A DNA stretch of 64,000 nt from Pseudoalteromonas sp. EB27 (GCF_001974875.1 NZ_MTQD01000018.1:30746-94745), one strand, 5' to 3'; shown: positions 9,586 to 18,576, counted from the stretch's first letter. Made by a program: numbers and translations. Notes: generated from the sequence alone by a model not told the origin.

Positions 9586-11706
9586 ATGAAAAATAATTAT
9601 TCGCCTTTAGTGATTGCCTTATTAACAGCAATGAGTAGCACGGCATATGCAGCTGACAAAAACATTCAAAAAGATGAAACAGATATAGAAAGAGTGTTGA
9701 TTACAGCTTCTCCACTAAAGCGCACCGTGCTTGAATCAAGTACACCTGTAACCATTTTGAGTGGTGAAGCGCTAGATCAAAACCAAGCTGCAACGTTAGG
9801 TGATACTTTAAAGAATGTACCTGGAGTACATAGCTCTTACTTTGGTCCTGTTGCAAGTAGCCCCATTATTCGTGGCCTAGATGGACCGCGAATTAAGGTT
9901 GTGCAAAATGGTTTAGGTGCCTCTGATGCATCGCGCGTAGGACCCGATCACCAAGTTTCTACCGAAACCTCTACAGCAACCCAAATTGAAGTTTTAAGAG
10001 GACCAGCCACGCTTTTATACGGAAGTGGTGCAATTGGTGGGGTGGTAAATGTGGTTGATAACCGACTGCCCACACAAAGACAAGAAGGGGTGAGTGGTGA
10101 AGTGTTTGCACAATACGATAATGTTGCAGATGCTAACACCGTTTCAACAGATTTAAATGCAGGTTCAGGTGATTTCGCTTTCCATATTGATGGATATACC
10201 CGAAAAACCGATGATTATAAAATCCCAGTGCCGGCAAATATAGATGAAGACGGTGGCAGCACTACACTTGCTAACTCAGCTATTGATGCCAGCGGTTATA
10301 ATTTTGGTGCTGGTTGGATAACAGATGATACCCGAGTTGCTCTTGCGTATGGCCATATGGACTCTGAATACGGTTTACCGGGTGAAGAGGGGGTATTTAT
10401 AAAGCTAAATCAAAACCGCTACCAAGGGGTTGTTGATTGGAATAATCTCGATGGTTTTATTAAAGCAGTGCATTGGCAAAATGCGTATACAGACTATGAG
10501 CATTCTGAAATCGAAGGTGCTGAAATTGGCACTACTTTTAAAAACGAAAGTATAGAGTCAAGGTTATGGGCTGAACATGCACCTGTTTATGGTTGGAAAG
10601 GTATTGTTGGTTTGCATTACAACAAAAGCGACTTTGAAGCGATAGGTGAAGAAGCGTTTACTCCACCAACAAAAACAGACAGTATTGCCGCATTTTTAAT
10701 GGAAGAAAAAGAGGTGGGTTCACTGCTATGGCAAGTTGGTACGCGTGTTGAACAATTAACGCATAATGTAAATAATGAATTTTTTACTGAGTTAAGTGGA
10801 TCAAATATTGTTTCATTCGACAACAAAGATTACACAGCCGTATCAGGCTCTGCTGGAGTGGTTTGGAGTATTGACGATAAACACTCACTTGCTTTTAATT
10901 ATGCCTATTCACAACGTGCACCATCGGCTTCAGAAATATATGCATATGGTCCTCATATTGGATCGGGTACTTATGAAATAGGCGGTGGGTTTGAGCTTAA
11001 CGACGACAACGGTCAATATAATGTTGTGCAAACTGGTGACAGTATGGACAAAGAGGTCTCAAATAATTTAGACATTACTTATCGTTACAATGCAGATACA
11101 TGGAATGCCAGCGTTAGTGTGTTTAATAATGAGATTAATAATTATATTTTTGAAGATTTTACAGATTTAGTTATCAGCGATGGTGCCTTTATCACATCAG
11201 CTGACTTTGAGGAGCAAGTGGCTATATCAGGTGAGCCAGATGAAGAAACCGATGGCTTACCTGTTGTGTTGTTTGCACAGCAAGACGCACGCTTATACGG
11301 CTACGAGGCACAAGTTGATTGGCATTTAAATGATGACTGGCGCTTAGAAGTTTTTACCGATTATACACGCGCTAAATTAGATGCAGGCGGTAATGTACCA
11401 AGAATACCACCAATGAGATTTGGATCATCTGTGCACTACGAGTATGGAAATTGGCATACTGAAGTAGAAGTTATCCGTAACAGTAAGCAAGATAAAATAG
11501 CCGAAAATGAAACTAATACAGATGGTTATACTATGCTTTCTGCTTCAGCTAATTATTATCTTGATTTAGGCGATGTTGATATGACTATTTATATTAAAGG
11601 CGAGAATTTAGCTGATAAAGAAGGGCGGGTACATTCGTCATACTTAAAAGATGAGGCACCTCTACCTGGTCGTTCAGTTAGCCTAGGTATAAGAGCTCGT
11701 TTTTAA
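9586..11706 (+). CDS. ZnuD-like TonB-dependent outer-membrane receptor
   Basis: A 706-aa outer-membrane receptor. The ATG at 9586, eight codons inside the longer frame, gives a proper signal peptide ending STAYAAD. A plug domain follows (ITASPLKRT as TonB-box region, then PIIRGLDGPRIKVVQNG, IEVLRGPATLLYGSGAIGG), then a beta-barrel ending in SLGIRARF with terminal Phe. The GLDGPRIKV and VGPDHQVSTET segments are typical of the ZnuD-like zinc receptors. Histidine-rich loops are not obvious, so the substrate is inferred from family and the upstream Zur-like site. It follows the small Cys/His gene by 83 bp and is probably cotranscribed. Confidence 0.87.
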   Translation: MKNNYSPLVIALLTAMSSTAYAADKNIQKDETDIERVLITASPLKRTVLESSTPVTILSGEALDQNQAATLGDTLKNVPGVHSSYFGPVASSPIIRGLDGPRIKVVQNGLGASDASRVGPDHQVSTETSTATQIEVLRGPATLLYGSGAIGGVVNVVDNRLPTQRQEGVSGEVFAQYDNVADANTVSTDLNAGSGDFAFHIDGYTRKTDDYKIPVPANIDEDGGSTTLANSAIDASGYNFGAGWITDDTRVALAYGHMDSEYGLPGEEGVFIKLNQNRYQGVVDWNNLDGFIKAVHWQNAYTDYEHSEIEGAEIGTTFKNESIESRLWAEHAPVYGWKGIVGLHYNKSDFEAIGEEAFTPPTKTDSIAAFLMEEKEVGSLLWQVGTRVEQLTHNVNNEFFTELSGSNIVSFDNKDYTAVSGSAGVVWSIDDKHSLAFNYAYSQRAPSASEIYAYGPHIGSGTYEIGGGFELNDDNGQYNVVQTGDSMDKEVSNNLDITYRYNADTWNASVSVFNNEINNYIFEDFTDLVISDGAFITSADFEEQVAISGEPDEETDGLPVVLFAQQDARLYGYEAQVDWHLNDDWRLEVFTDYTRAKLDAGGNVPRIPPMRFGSSVHYEYGNWHTEVEVIRNSKQDKIAENETNTDGYTMLSASANYYLDLGDVDMTIYIKGENLADKEGRVHSSYLKDEAPLPGRSVSLGIRARF

Positions 11707-11715
11707 TCGTTAAAA

Positions 11716-12393
11716 CTAAATTGGCGTTAAACACGTTGTAAAAGCCCAAACGTGTTTAGCGCCGGCTTGCTTTAGGGCGTGTGTAGCCGCATTAAGTGTT
11801 GCCCCTGTCGTCATCACATCATCAACAATAGCGACTGTTTTACCGCCCATATCCTCTGTACAAATAAAGGCATTTTTTAAGTTTTTAATACGCTTTGCTT
11901 TAGATAGCTCCGACTGAGCTTGTGTTTTTTTATTGCGAATAAGTACGTTACTCAGTGGTGCGTAATTATCTAAACATGGTCGCCAAACTTGGCTTACTTG
12001 ATTAAACCCGCGAGTAATGAATCGGCTTTTATGGAGAGGTAAAATAATAAAAATATTTGGTAAAACGGGACTTTGCTCAAAAAACTGCGCTAACTGCTTT
12101 TTGATAGTTTGCTGTAATGCTTTTTTATAATGAATTTGGTTATTAAATTTTAGCCGTTTAAGCCAATGCTCAAAGGGCGGTTGATAAAAAGCGCAGGCAA
12201 ATAACTTATCAAACTCGCAATTAGGAAACATCTCAACAATATCGGGTCGGTGCAGTAAATTATTATGCTTACTAAAATCAAATAACGGTAAATCTTCAAG
12301 GCAATAATCACACAACCCTAAATTAGCTGTAATCGGGCTTTGACATTGCACGCAATAAGAGGGAAATAACCAATTTAAAACAGCTTGTTTCAT
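11716..12393 (-). CDS. gntX: ComF/GntX family phosphoribosyltransferase-like protein
   Basis: A 225-aa ComF family member. The N-terminus has a four-cysteine zinc-ribbon-like motif (CVQC and CDYC, about residues 14-30), and the C-terminus has the PRPP-binding loop VAIVDDVMTTGATL typical of type I phosphoribosyltransferases. In E. coli GntX supports use of DNA as a carbon source, and ComF is needed for natural transformation in competent bacteria. It is divergent from bioH, as in enterobacteria, confirming the family. The first AAA-rich downstream gene would normally be nfuA, which here is displaced. Confidence 0.92.
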   Translation of the reverse strand: MKQAVLNWLFPSYCVQCQSPITANLGLCDYCLEDLPLFDFSKHNNLLHRPDIVEMFPNCEFDKLFACAFYQPPFEHWLKRLKFNNQIHYKKALQQTIKKQLAQFFEQSPVLPNIFIILPLHKSRFITRGFNQVSQVWRPCLDNYAPLSNVLIRNKKTQAQSELSKAKRIKNLKNAFICTEDMGGKTVAIVDDVMTTGATLNAATHALKQAGAKHVWAFTTCLTPI

Positions 12394-12467
12394 TGATTTA
12401 CTCCGTGCATTACAACCACCTATTTAAACGTTATGATAAGCCTAAGTTTGGTAAAGGTTAGGCAAAT

Positions 12468-13205
12468 ATGCAAAATGAGTTAGTGTTATTACATGGTTGG
12501 GGAGTGAATCAGGGCGTATGGCAGTTAGTACAGCCAGAACTTGAGTCTTTATATTCAGGAAATGTACGTAGCCTTGACCTACCGGGATTTGGTAATAGCC
12601 TTGTTTGCCCTAGCCCTTATACTTTACATGATGCAGCAGTAATTTTAAGTGAGCAGTTAAAGCCTAAATCTATTTTAATGGGATGGTCGTTAGGTGGTTT
12701 ATTTGCACTTTATATTGCAAAGCATTGGCCCGAAAAAGTGTCAAAAGTAATTTTAATTGCTTCCACCCCTTTTTTTGCAGAATGTGACAATTGGCCCGGA
12801 ATAAAAGCAAAAGTACTTACCCAATTTAAAGAACAATTAGTTAATCACAGAGAAAAAACCATAGATCGCTTTTTAGCTATTCAAGCAATGGGTAGCGAGT
12901 CGGCACGTGATGATATAAAGCAACTTAAACAATTATTAAACCAATATAGTGCGCCAAAAGTCGAAGCGCTGAGTACTGGCTTGGATATTTTACAAAACGA
13001 CGATTTACGTGATTTATTTGCTCATTGCCCAGTACCTATCAAAGGAGTATTTGGTCGACTTGATGCCTTAGTGCCTTATAAAGCAATTAGTGAAATGTCA
13101 GCACTAAATACTGAGTTTGAATACGAAGTACTAGATAAAGCGTCGCACGCACCATTTATTTCTCATAAAAGTGAGTTTTTATCTGTCGTTAAATCAATGC
13201 TTTAA
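12468..13205 (+). CDS. bioH: BioH pimeloyl-ACP methyl ester carboxylesterase
   Basis: BioH cleaves the methyl ester from pimeloyl-ACP, finishing the pimelate moiety for biotin. The 245-aa alpha/beta hydrolase has the HGWG oxyanion-loop motif near residue 9, the nucleophile Ser74 in GWSLGG, the acid in GRLDALVP and the catalytic His in ASHAPF. The length is close to E. coli BioH (256 aa). It is divergent from gntX with 74 bp between, the conserved arrangement that supports the specific name over a generic hydrolase. Confidence 0.93.
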   Translation: MQNELVLLHGWGVNQGVWQLVQPELESLYSGNVRSLDLPGFGNSLVCPSPYTLHDAAVILSEQLKPKSILMGWSLGGLFALYIAKHWPEKVSKVILIASTPFFAECDNWPGIKAKVLTQFKEQLVNHREKTIDRFLAIQAMGSESARDDIKQLKQLLNQYSAPKVEALSTGLDILQNDDLRDLFAHCPVPIKGVFGRLDALVPYKAISEMSALNTEFEYEVLDKASHAPFISHKSEFLSVVKSML

Positions 13206-13295
13206 AATAGAGCTAAGAATAGCCCTGTTTAAAGCTTTATTTTGAGCAGAACCTGAGCGATAATTAAACAATGTTTATTTGGTGGAGATTTTAAT

Positions 13296-13604
13296 ATGCC
13301 AATCGGATCTGTATTTAACAGTGGTGTAGAAGGGTTTAATCGCGCTAGCCAAGGTATTGAAAAAGCCAGTGCTGAGATTAACCGTGCCAGTATAGAACAG
13401 CAAGATGATGCACAATTAGCGCAGCAACGTCAGCTTAGCGCAGCACGCCCTGAAGAAGCTGTTACTGCACCAGTAGCACAACCAGCTCGTGTTGATGAAG
13501 CGCTTGTTAACTTAAAAGTTGAAGAGTTTAATGCTAAGGCAAACACGCAATCAATTCAAACGGCCGATGATGTACTTGGCACGTTAATCGATATTAAAGT
13601 TTAG
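13296..13604 (+). CDS. Small alanine/glutamine-rich cytosolic protein, unknown
   Basis: A 102-residue soluble protein with no signal peptide. The N-terminal half (FNRASQGIEKASAEINRAS) looks helical with a repeated RAS spacing; the C-terminal half reads VEEFNAKANTQ and ends LGTLIDIKV. GGTGGAG, a good ribosome-binding site, lies ahead of the ATG. It ends 5 bp before the SprA-related gene, so the two are an operon. I do not recognise a function; the ending recalls small flagellar or secreted-protein-associated peptides only loosely. Confidence 0.7.
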   Translation: MPIGSVFNSGVEGFNRASQGIEKASAEINRASIEQQDDAQLAQQRQLSAARPEEAVTAPVAQPARVDEALVNLKVEEFNAKANTQSIQTADDVLGTLIDIKV

Positions 13605-13609
13605 CAATA

Positions 13610-14470
13610 ATGAATATTGTCACGCCATTTCCGTCTATCAATATAAACACAGCAAATGTTTATACGGAAACTGCACGGCGTGACAACCAACTACGCGAAG
13701 TTATTCCTGCTCCCGCATCTAGTAGCGCAAGCAATACAGAAACCAAAGCGCAAAGTGATGCTGAAAAAGCCAAACTTCCAAGCAATAATAGTGATGTATC
13801 TACTTACGATGCTACCGGTAAACTAGCTGACGATAAAGCAATTGAGCAGCGTGAAGGCAACTCAGAAAATTCAGAGAGTGCCGATCAAGATGCCGAACAA
13901 GAAGCATCTCAACAAGAAACTGAGCAAGAAGAGCAACAGCTCGAACAAGAACAACAGCAAATTAAAGAACTTAAAGCCCGTGATACAGAAGTACGTGTAC
14001 ACGAACAAGCTCATGCTGCTGTTGGCGGGCAACATGCAGGATCGCCTAGCTATGGTTATGAACGCGGTCCAGATGGCACCAACTATGCCGTAAGTGGTGA
14101 GGTACAAATTGATGTATCTGAAGTCCCCAATGATCCGCAAGCCACCATCGATAAGATGCAAACCGTGCGGGCTGCCGCATTAGCGCCTGCAGAGCCATCG
14201 GGAGCTGATAGATCAATAGCAGCTGATGCAACACAAAAAATGGCAGCTGCTCAAGCTGAACTTGCGATGCCAGAAGAAGAGCAAAGCGAAGAAGATGAGC
14301 AAAGTAATAAGCTTTCAGCCAACGAAACCAGCACTGCAGAATCAGAAAGCGACACGAATAGAGAGCAATCTCGCGATGCCGATGTGGAAGCTCGAGCTGG
14401 GCGCATTGCCAATTTTTATCAAATGACGAGTTCACCACAAAGTGAAAGTGGCTTTTCGGCGTATGGTTAA
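13610..14470 (+). CDS. SprA-related putative metallopeptidase
   Basis: A 286-aa protein with a SprA-related core at about residues 120-220: VRVHEQAHAAVGG contains an HExxH-like HEQAH zincin motif, followed by YGYERGPDGTNYAVSGE and VPNDPQATIDKMQTVR, the conserved body of the family. Flanking regions are low complexity, rich in Gln and Glu (residues 85-120 and 225-250), which explains several spurious overlapping frames. No signal peptide is evident. Family members are annotated as putative metalloproteases without proven substrate. It is coupled to the upstream 102-aa gene and followed by a strong bidirectional terminator. Confidence 0.85.
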   Translation: MNIVTPFPSININTANVYTETARRDNQLREVIPAPASSSASNTETKAQSDAEKAKLPSNNSDVSTYDATGKLADDKAIEQREGNSENSESADQDAEQEASQQETEQEEQQLEQEQQQIKELKARDTEVRVHEQAHAAVGGQHAGSPSYGYERGPDGTNYAVSGEVQIDVSEVPNDPQATIDKMQTVRAAALAPAEPSGADRSIAADATQKMAAAQAELAMPEEEQSEEDEQSNKLSANETSTAESESDTNREQSRDADVEARAGRIANFYQMTSSPQSESGFSAYG

Positions 14471-14490
14471 TAATTTCGTAAAGTGAACAC

Positions 14491-14517
14491 AAAAAAACCG
14501 CTTACGCGGTTTTTTTC
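14491..14517. terminator. Bidirectional rho-independent terminator between sprA-related gene and tex
   Basis: The hairpin AAACCGC-TTAC-GCGGTTT has an A-run on the left and a T-run on the right, so it can end transcripts from both convergent genes. Confidence 0.9.
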
Positions 14518-14540
14518 GTTTTAGCTTAGTTGTACAAGTA

Positions 14541-16868
14541 TTATTTTTTCACTTTAGCATTAGCGAACGCATCGGCAAATGCATTACCCATTAACGCATT
14601 ACCGTTATCACGTTTAGGCTTTGCAGCACGAGGTTGTGAATTATTAGCACGTGCTTGTGGCTTTTGCGTAGCTGGTGCTGCTGACTTATTACTTGTATCA
14701 ATATCGTCATCTAAACGCATAGTAAAGCTTATGCGTTTACGAGCAGCGTCTACTTCAACTACTTTCACTTTTACAATATCGCCCGCTTTTACTACTTCGC
14801 GTGGGTCTGATATAAATTTATTCGTGATTGCTGAAATATGCACTAAACCATCTTGGTGAACACCTACATCAACAAATGCACCAAAGTTAGCAACGTTTGA
14901 AACCACGCCTTCTAAAATCATACCTGGTTTTAAGTCGCTAATTTTTTCAACGCCAGCTTTAAACTCAGCTGTTTTAAATTCAGGACGCGGATCGCGACCT
15001 GGTTTATCAAGCTCAGTAATAATGTCAGTAACGGTTGGTAAGCCAAATTTTTCGTCAGTATAATCGTTAGCAGCAAGTTTAGTTAAAAAGTCGCTGTTAC
15101 CAATTAGGTTACTGACATCTACGCTATTGCGTTCACAAATGCGTTTAACAACAGGATAAGCTTCAGGGTGAACTGATGAGTTATCTAATGGATCGCTACC
15201 ATTGTTAATACGCAAAAAACCAGCTGCTTGTTCAAATGCTTTTGGACCTAAACGCTCAACCTTTTTAAGCTCACTACGTTTAGTAAAAGTGCCGTTAGCA
15301 TCGCGATAATTAACGATATTTTGCGCTAATGTTTTGTTCAAACCAGATACGCGTGTAAGTAGCGGTACCGATGCCATGTTTAAATCTACGCCTACTGAGT
15401 TTACACAGTCTTCAACTACTGAAATAAGGCTTTGGCCTAATTGGCTTTGCGATACATCGTGTTGGTATTGGCCAACACCAATTGATTTTGGCTCAATTTT
15501 AACAAGTTCAGCAAGTGGATCTTGAAGGCGGCGCGCAATAGACACAGCCCCTCGTATAGAAACATCTAAATCTGGAAATTCATTAGCTGCAAATTCAGAA
15601 GCTGAGTAAACCGATGCGCCGGCTTCGCTAACCATAATTTTACTAAGTTTAAGTTCGCTGTTTGCTTTCATAAGCTCAGCAACCAACTTATCTGATTCGC
15701 GTGATGCAGTACCGTTACCAATCGCAATTAGCTCAACTTTATGCTGACGACAAAGTTGCTCTAACGTACGCACTGATTTATCCCAATGATTTTGTGGTGC
15801 ATGAGGGAAAATAGTTTGTGTAGCTAGTAATTTACCTGTGCTATCAACAACGGCAATCTTACAGCCAGTACGAAGGCCTGGATCAAGACCTAAAGTAGTA
15901 CGAGGGCCGGCAGGTGCTGCCATTAATAAATCTTTTAAGTTTTTGGCAAATACGTCGATTGCACCAGCTTCTGCTTTTTCGCGCATTGCTGCAAAAAATT
16001 CATTCTCTAGGTGTAACCCTAACTTAATTTTCCACGCCCATTGCACAACGTTTAATAACCAAGGACTTGCCGCTTTATATTTAATATCTAAACGGTAATG
16101 CTCCGCGATCATGTTGGCACATAGTTGCGCTGAATTTTCAGCGCTAGGCTCTGGGTTAACATTTAACTGAAGTACACCTTCATTTCGGGCTCTAAGCATA
16201 GCAAGCGCACGGTGAGAAGGTACTTTTTTGAGAAGTTCTTGATGCTCAAAGTAATCACGGTATTTTGCACCAGCTTGCTCTTGGCCTTTAATTACGGTGC
16301 TTTCAATTGCACCGTTTTGGCTTATGTGGCTTCTAAATTTAGCAAGTAATTTTGCGTCTTCAGCAAAGCGCTCCATTAAGATAAATTTAGCGCCTTCAAG
16401 TACCGCTTTTGTATCTGCAAAGCCTTTTTCAGCACTTACAAATTGCTCGGCTTGTTGCTCTGGGTCAAGGTTAGCATCTTTAAATAGTGCATCTGCAAGT
16501 GGCTCTAAACCAGCTTCAATTGCTATTTGGCCTTTAGTACGGCGCTTAGCTTTATAAGGTAGGTATAAATCTTCAAGTTCAGTTTTACTTTGTGCATTAG
16601 TTATATCGGCACTTAGCTCTGGCGTTAATTTATTTTGCGATTCGATGGTCGATAAAATAAAACTACGGCGTTCTTCTAGTTCACGTAAGTACGATAGACG
16701 TTGTTCTAAAAGGCGTAATTGGGTGTCGTCTAGGCCGCCGGTAACTTCTTTTCTGTAGCGGGCAATAAAAGGAACAGTTGCGCCTTCATCAAGTAATTTT
16801 GTAGCTGCAACAACCTGTTGCTGCTGTGCGTTTAACTCACCGGCTAAACGTGCAGAGATATCGCTCAT
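14541..16868 (-). CDS. tex: Tex-family S1 RNA-binding protein
   Basis: Tex is a conserved transcription accessory factor (bacterial relative of Spt6). The 775-aa protein has the N-terminal helical region with FIARYRKEVTGGLD, the YqgF/RNase H-like domain (GLDPGLRTGCKIAVVD at about 325-340), helix-hairpin-helix repeats (VNSVGVDLNMAS, LGPKAFEQAAGFLRI) and a C-terminal S1 domain (GVVSNVANFGAFVDVGVHQ). A lysine- and alanine-rich tail follows. The length is usual for the family. Initiation is at MSDISARLAG. Confidence 0.96.
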   Translation of the reverse strand: MSDISARLAGELNAQQQQVVAATKLLDEGATVPFIARYRKEVTGGLDDTQLRLLEQRLSYLRELEERRSFILSTIESQNKLTPELSADITNAQSKTELEDLYLPYKAKRRTKGQIAIEAGLEPLADALFKDANLDPEQQAEQFVSAEKGFADTKAVLEGAKFILMERFAEDAKLLAKFRSHISQNGAIESTVIKGQEQAGAKYRDYFEHQELLKKVPSHRALAMLRARNEGVLQLNVNPEPSAENSAQLCANMIAEHYRLDIKYKAASPWLLNVVQWAWKIKLGLHLENEFFAAMREKAEAGAIDVFAKNLKDLLMAAPAGPRTTLGLDPGLRTGCKIAVVDSTGKLLATQTIFPHAPQNHWDKSVRTLEQLCRQHKVELIAIGNGTASRESDKLVAELMKANSELKLSKIMVSEAGASVYSASEFAANEFPDLDVSIRGAVSIARRLQDPLAELVKIEPKSIGVGQYQHDVSQSQLGQSLISVVEDCVNSVGVDLNMASVPLLTRVSGLNKTLAQNIVNYRDANGTFTKRSELKKVERLGPKAFEQAAGFLRINNGSDPLDNSSVHPEAYPVVKRICERNSVDVSNLIGNSDFLTKLAANDYTDEKFGLPTVTDIITELDKPGRDPRPEFKTAEFKAGVEKISDLKPGMILEGVVSNVANFGAFVDVGVHQDGLVHISAITNKFISDPREVVKAGDIVKVKVVEVDAARKRISFTMRLDDDIDTSNKSAAPATQKPQARANNSQPRAAKPKRDNGNALMGNAFADAFANAKVKK

Positions 16869-17036
16869 GCAAAAACCTTTTTATACAATAAAATAAGACC
16901 AGAAGCGTGTTACTGGCGCCGTTAATTGCTTGAATAATATCACAGGAGGTAGTAATAAAAAGCTCTTAAAGCAAGCTATTTCACTTGCTTTAAGATGGTT
17001 GGGAAGGGAGTAAATCAATTCAACTAAAAGAGCGCC

Positions 17037-17618
17037 CTAGTGAGGGTGCTCAATGTTTTCTAATACTTCACTGAAAGAGTGAGCAATAGGGCTAATATGC
17101 AGTGGAATATGTAATGTTTTAGCTATTTGGCGAGCTGAAATTAGACCACAAATTTCGCTACTTGCTGTTGTAACTAATAAAAACATTGTGCCCTGATGCT
17201 CCATCGTTTGCAGCGCATCACCAATGCATGCATAGCTTAAGCTTTGCATGCTTACACCGGTAAGACGGTTAACTGGTGTCATAATATCGCGCAAGCTTAC
17301 TTCGCTTCGTTGCATATTTAAGCGCTCTGCAATAATAGTAATTTTAGAGCTTTGTAAATCGGCGCTAGAAACTAGGCCAATTAATTTTTGGTTCTCGTCG
17401 GTTACTAAAACAAAATCAGATTGTTGTGCACTAATTTGTTTAAGTGCATCTGTAATCGTTGTTGTATGCTCTGCACGAATAGGCGTTTTTTGAGTAAAGT
17501 TATTTACCATTTTTAGCGCTGGAGATGATAAATCAATCAATGGTTGGTCATCTGCAAATGTGCTTGCTATAACGCCGTGAGAAACATTCTGAGTACGCAA
17601 TTCTTTAAAGTTAGACAT
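17037..17618 (-). CDS. CBS-domain pair protein
   Basis: A 193-aa cytosolic protein with two CBS domains, modules that bind adenosine nucleotides and regulate enzymes or channels. Visible CBS segments are TITDALKQISAQQSDFVLV followed by LIGLVSSADL, and ACIGDALQTMEHQGTMFLLV followed by ICGLISARQIA. The ATG at 17618 is preferred over the GTG three codons upstream because AGGTG is spaced 7 nt from it. It lies downstream of a small exported protein on the same strand with only about 50 bp between, so they may be cotranscribed. No partner domain suggests its target. Confidence 0.85.
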   Translation of the reverse strand: MSNFKELRTQNVSHGVIASTFADDQPLIDLSSPALKMVNNFTQKTPIRAEHTTTITDALKQISAQQSDFVLVTDENQKLIGLVSSADLQSSKITIIAERLNMQRSEVSLRDIMTPVNRLTGVSMQSLSYACIGDALQTMEHQGTMFLLVTTASSEICGLISARQIAKTLHIPLHISPIAHSFSEVLENIEHPH

Positions 17619-17668
17619 AATAGTCACCTTAGTAGTTATAAAATTTAATTAAGTTGTAAAATAATGAA

Positions 17669-17980
17669 TTAAATTAAATAGCTAGGTGGTCCGCGTTGGT
17701 ATGCAGTGCTAAAAGGTCTGTTTAGATTGGTGCTCTTATAAAAAGAATCTACGACATTAGGAAGTGGTTGAAGCGACCTAAAGGTAATAGTATTAACGTG
17801 AGAGTCTACGTCAAAATCGAGGTTTGCTTGGTCAGGAATATCACAAGCAATAAAGTGATTAGATAGTTTAGCGTTATCAAGGTTTACGTCAGTGTTGCTG
17901 GCATGCAGCGTCAAACTTACACTCATTAAAAGTGCAAACAATACGGCATTACTAAATATGCGCTGTACTATGTTTGACAT
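17669..17980 (-). CDS. Small exported protein with C-terminal RGPP tail
   Basis: A 103-residue protein from the ATG at 17980, with AAGG about 8 nt upstream. Residues 1-27 form a signal peptide (FALLMSVSLTLHA). The mature part has a single Cys (IACDIPD) and ends YQRGPPSYLI. The final R-G-P-P resembles the R-D-P-P tail of the small protein at 9203-9502, although the rest differs. Family and function are unrecognised. It precedes the CBS-domain gene on the same strand. Confidence 0.62.
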   Translation of the reverse strand: MSNIVQRIFSNAVLFALLMSVSLTLHASNTDVNLDNAKLSNHFIACDIPDQANLDFDVDSHVNTITFRSLQPLPNVVDSFYKSTNLNRPFSTAYQRGPPSYLI

Positions 17981-18096
17981 AACCACGACCTTAATTAACT
18001 GCTTTCAAATTAAACAAATCAACTTGAATAATTCAGTTATAGCTTATTGCTTTAATTTACACAATCAAAAGTTAACATGATCTGAATCAAAACTTT

Positions 18097-18576
18097 TTAT
18101 TTCTTTTTTTGGTAATCGATACTGTTTACATACCACTGCTTTTTACCCTGAGGAGTAGGTACTTCAAAATCGTCGTCCACTTGTTTTTTTATCAGCGCCC
18201 GCGCCATAGGTGAGTCTATTGATATGTAATCTTTACGGTCGTAAATTTCATCAGGACCTACAATTCTGAATTTTTTAACTTCACCTTCTTCGTTTTCAAT
18301 TTCGACCCACGCACCAAAAAACACTTTTCCATCTTGTACGGGAGAGTAGTCGATGATTTTTAAATCAGGTATGCGTTTGCGTAAATAGCGTACCCGACGG
18401 TCAATTTGGCGTAGCAAACGCTTGTTATATTGATAGTCTGCGTTCTCAGAGCGATCTCCGAGGCTGGCTGCCCAGCTTACTATTTTTGTTACTTCTGGGC
18501 GTTTAACGTTCCATAGTTGGTCGTGTTCTTGTTGTAATTGTAAGTAACCTTCGCGGGTAACTAAATTTGTTTTCAT
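18097..18576 (-). CDS. greB: Transcript cleavage factor GreB
   Basis: GreB rescues backtracked RNA polymerase by stimulating cleavage of the nascent RNA. The 159-aa protein shows the N-terminal coiled coil with the conserved tip acids (LGDRSENADYQYNKRLLRQ) and the C-terminal FKBP-like domain (RIVGPDEIYD, ISIDSPMARALI). The ATG at 18576 is chosen because the family starts MKTNLVTREGY; the frame extends 11 codons further upstream without homology. The basic ridge residues RVRYLRKR favour GreB over GreA. It is divergent from ompR. Confidence 0.95.
   Translation of the reverse strand: MKTNLVTREGYLQLQQEHDQLWNVKRPEVTKIVSWAASLGDRSENADYQYNKRLLRQIDRRVRYLRKRIPDLKIIDYSPVQDGKVFFGAWVEIENEEGEVKKFRIVGPDEIYDRKDYISIDSPMARALIKKQVDDDFEVPTPQGKKQWYVNSIDYQKKK

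Noticed and set aside
13842..14492. Several overlapping frames within the SprA-related gene
   Set aside because: They lie in Gln/Glu-rich repetitive coding sequence of the real gene and show no start signal or family feature; they are shadow frames.
14530..17493. Plus-strand frames opposite tex and the CBS gene
   Set aside because: They run antisense to well-conserved genes, with no ribosome-binding site or recognisable protein; shadow frames.
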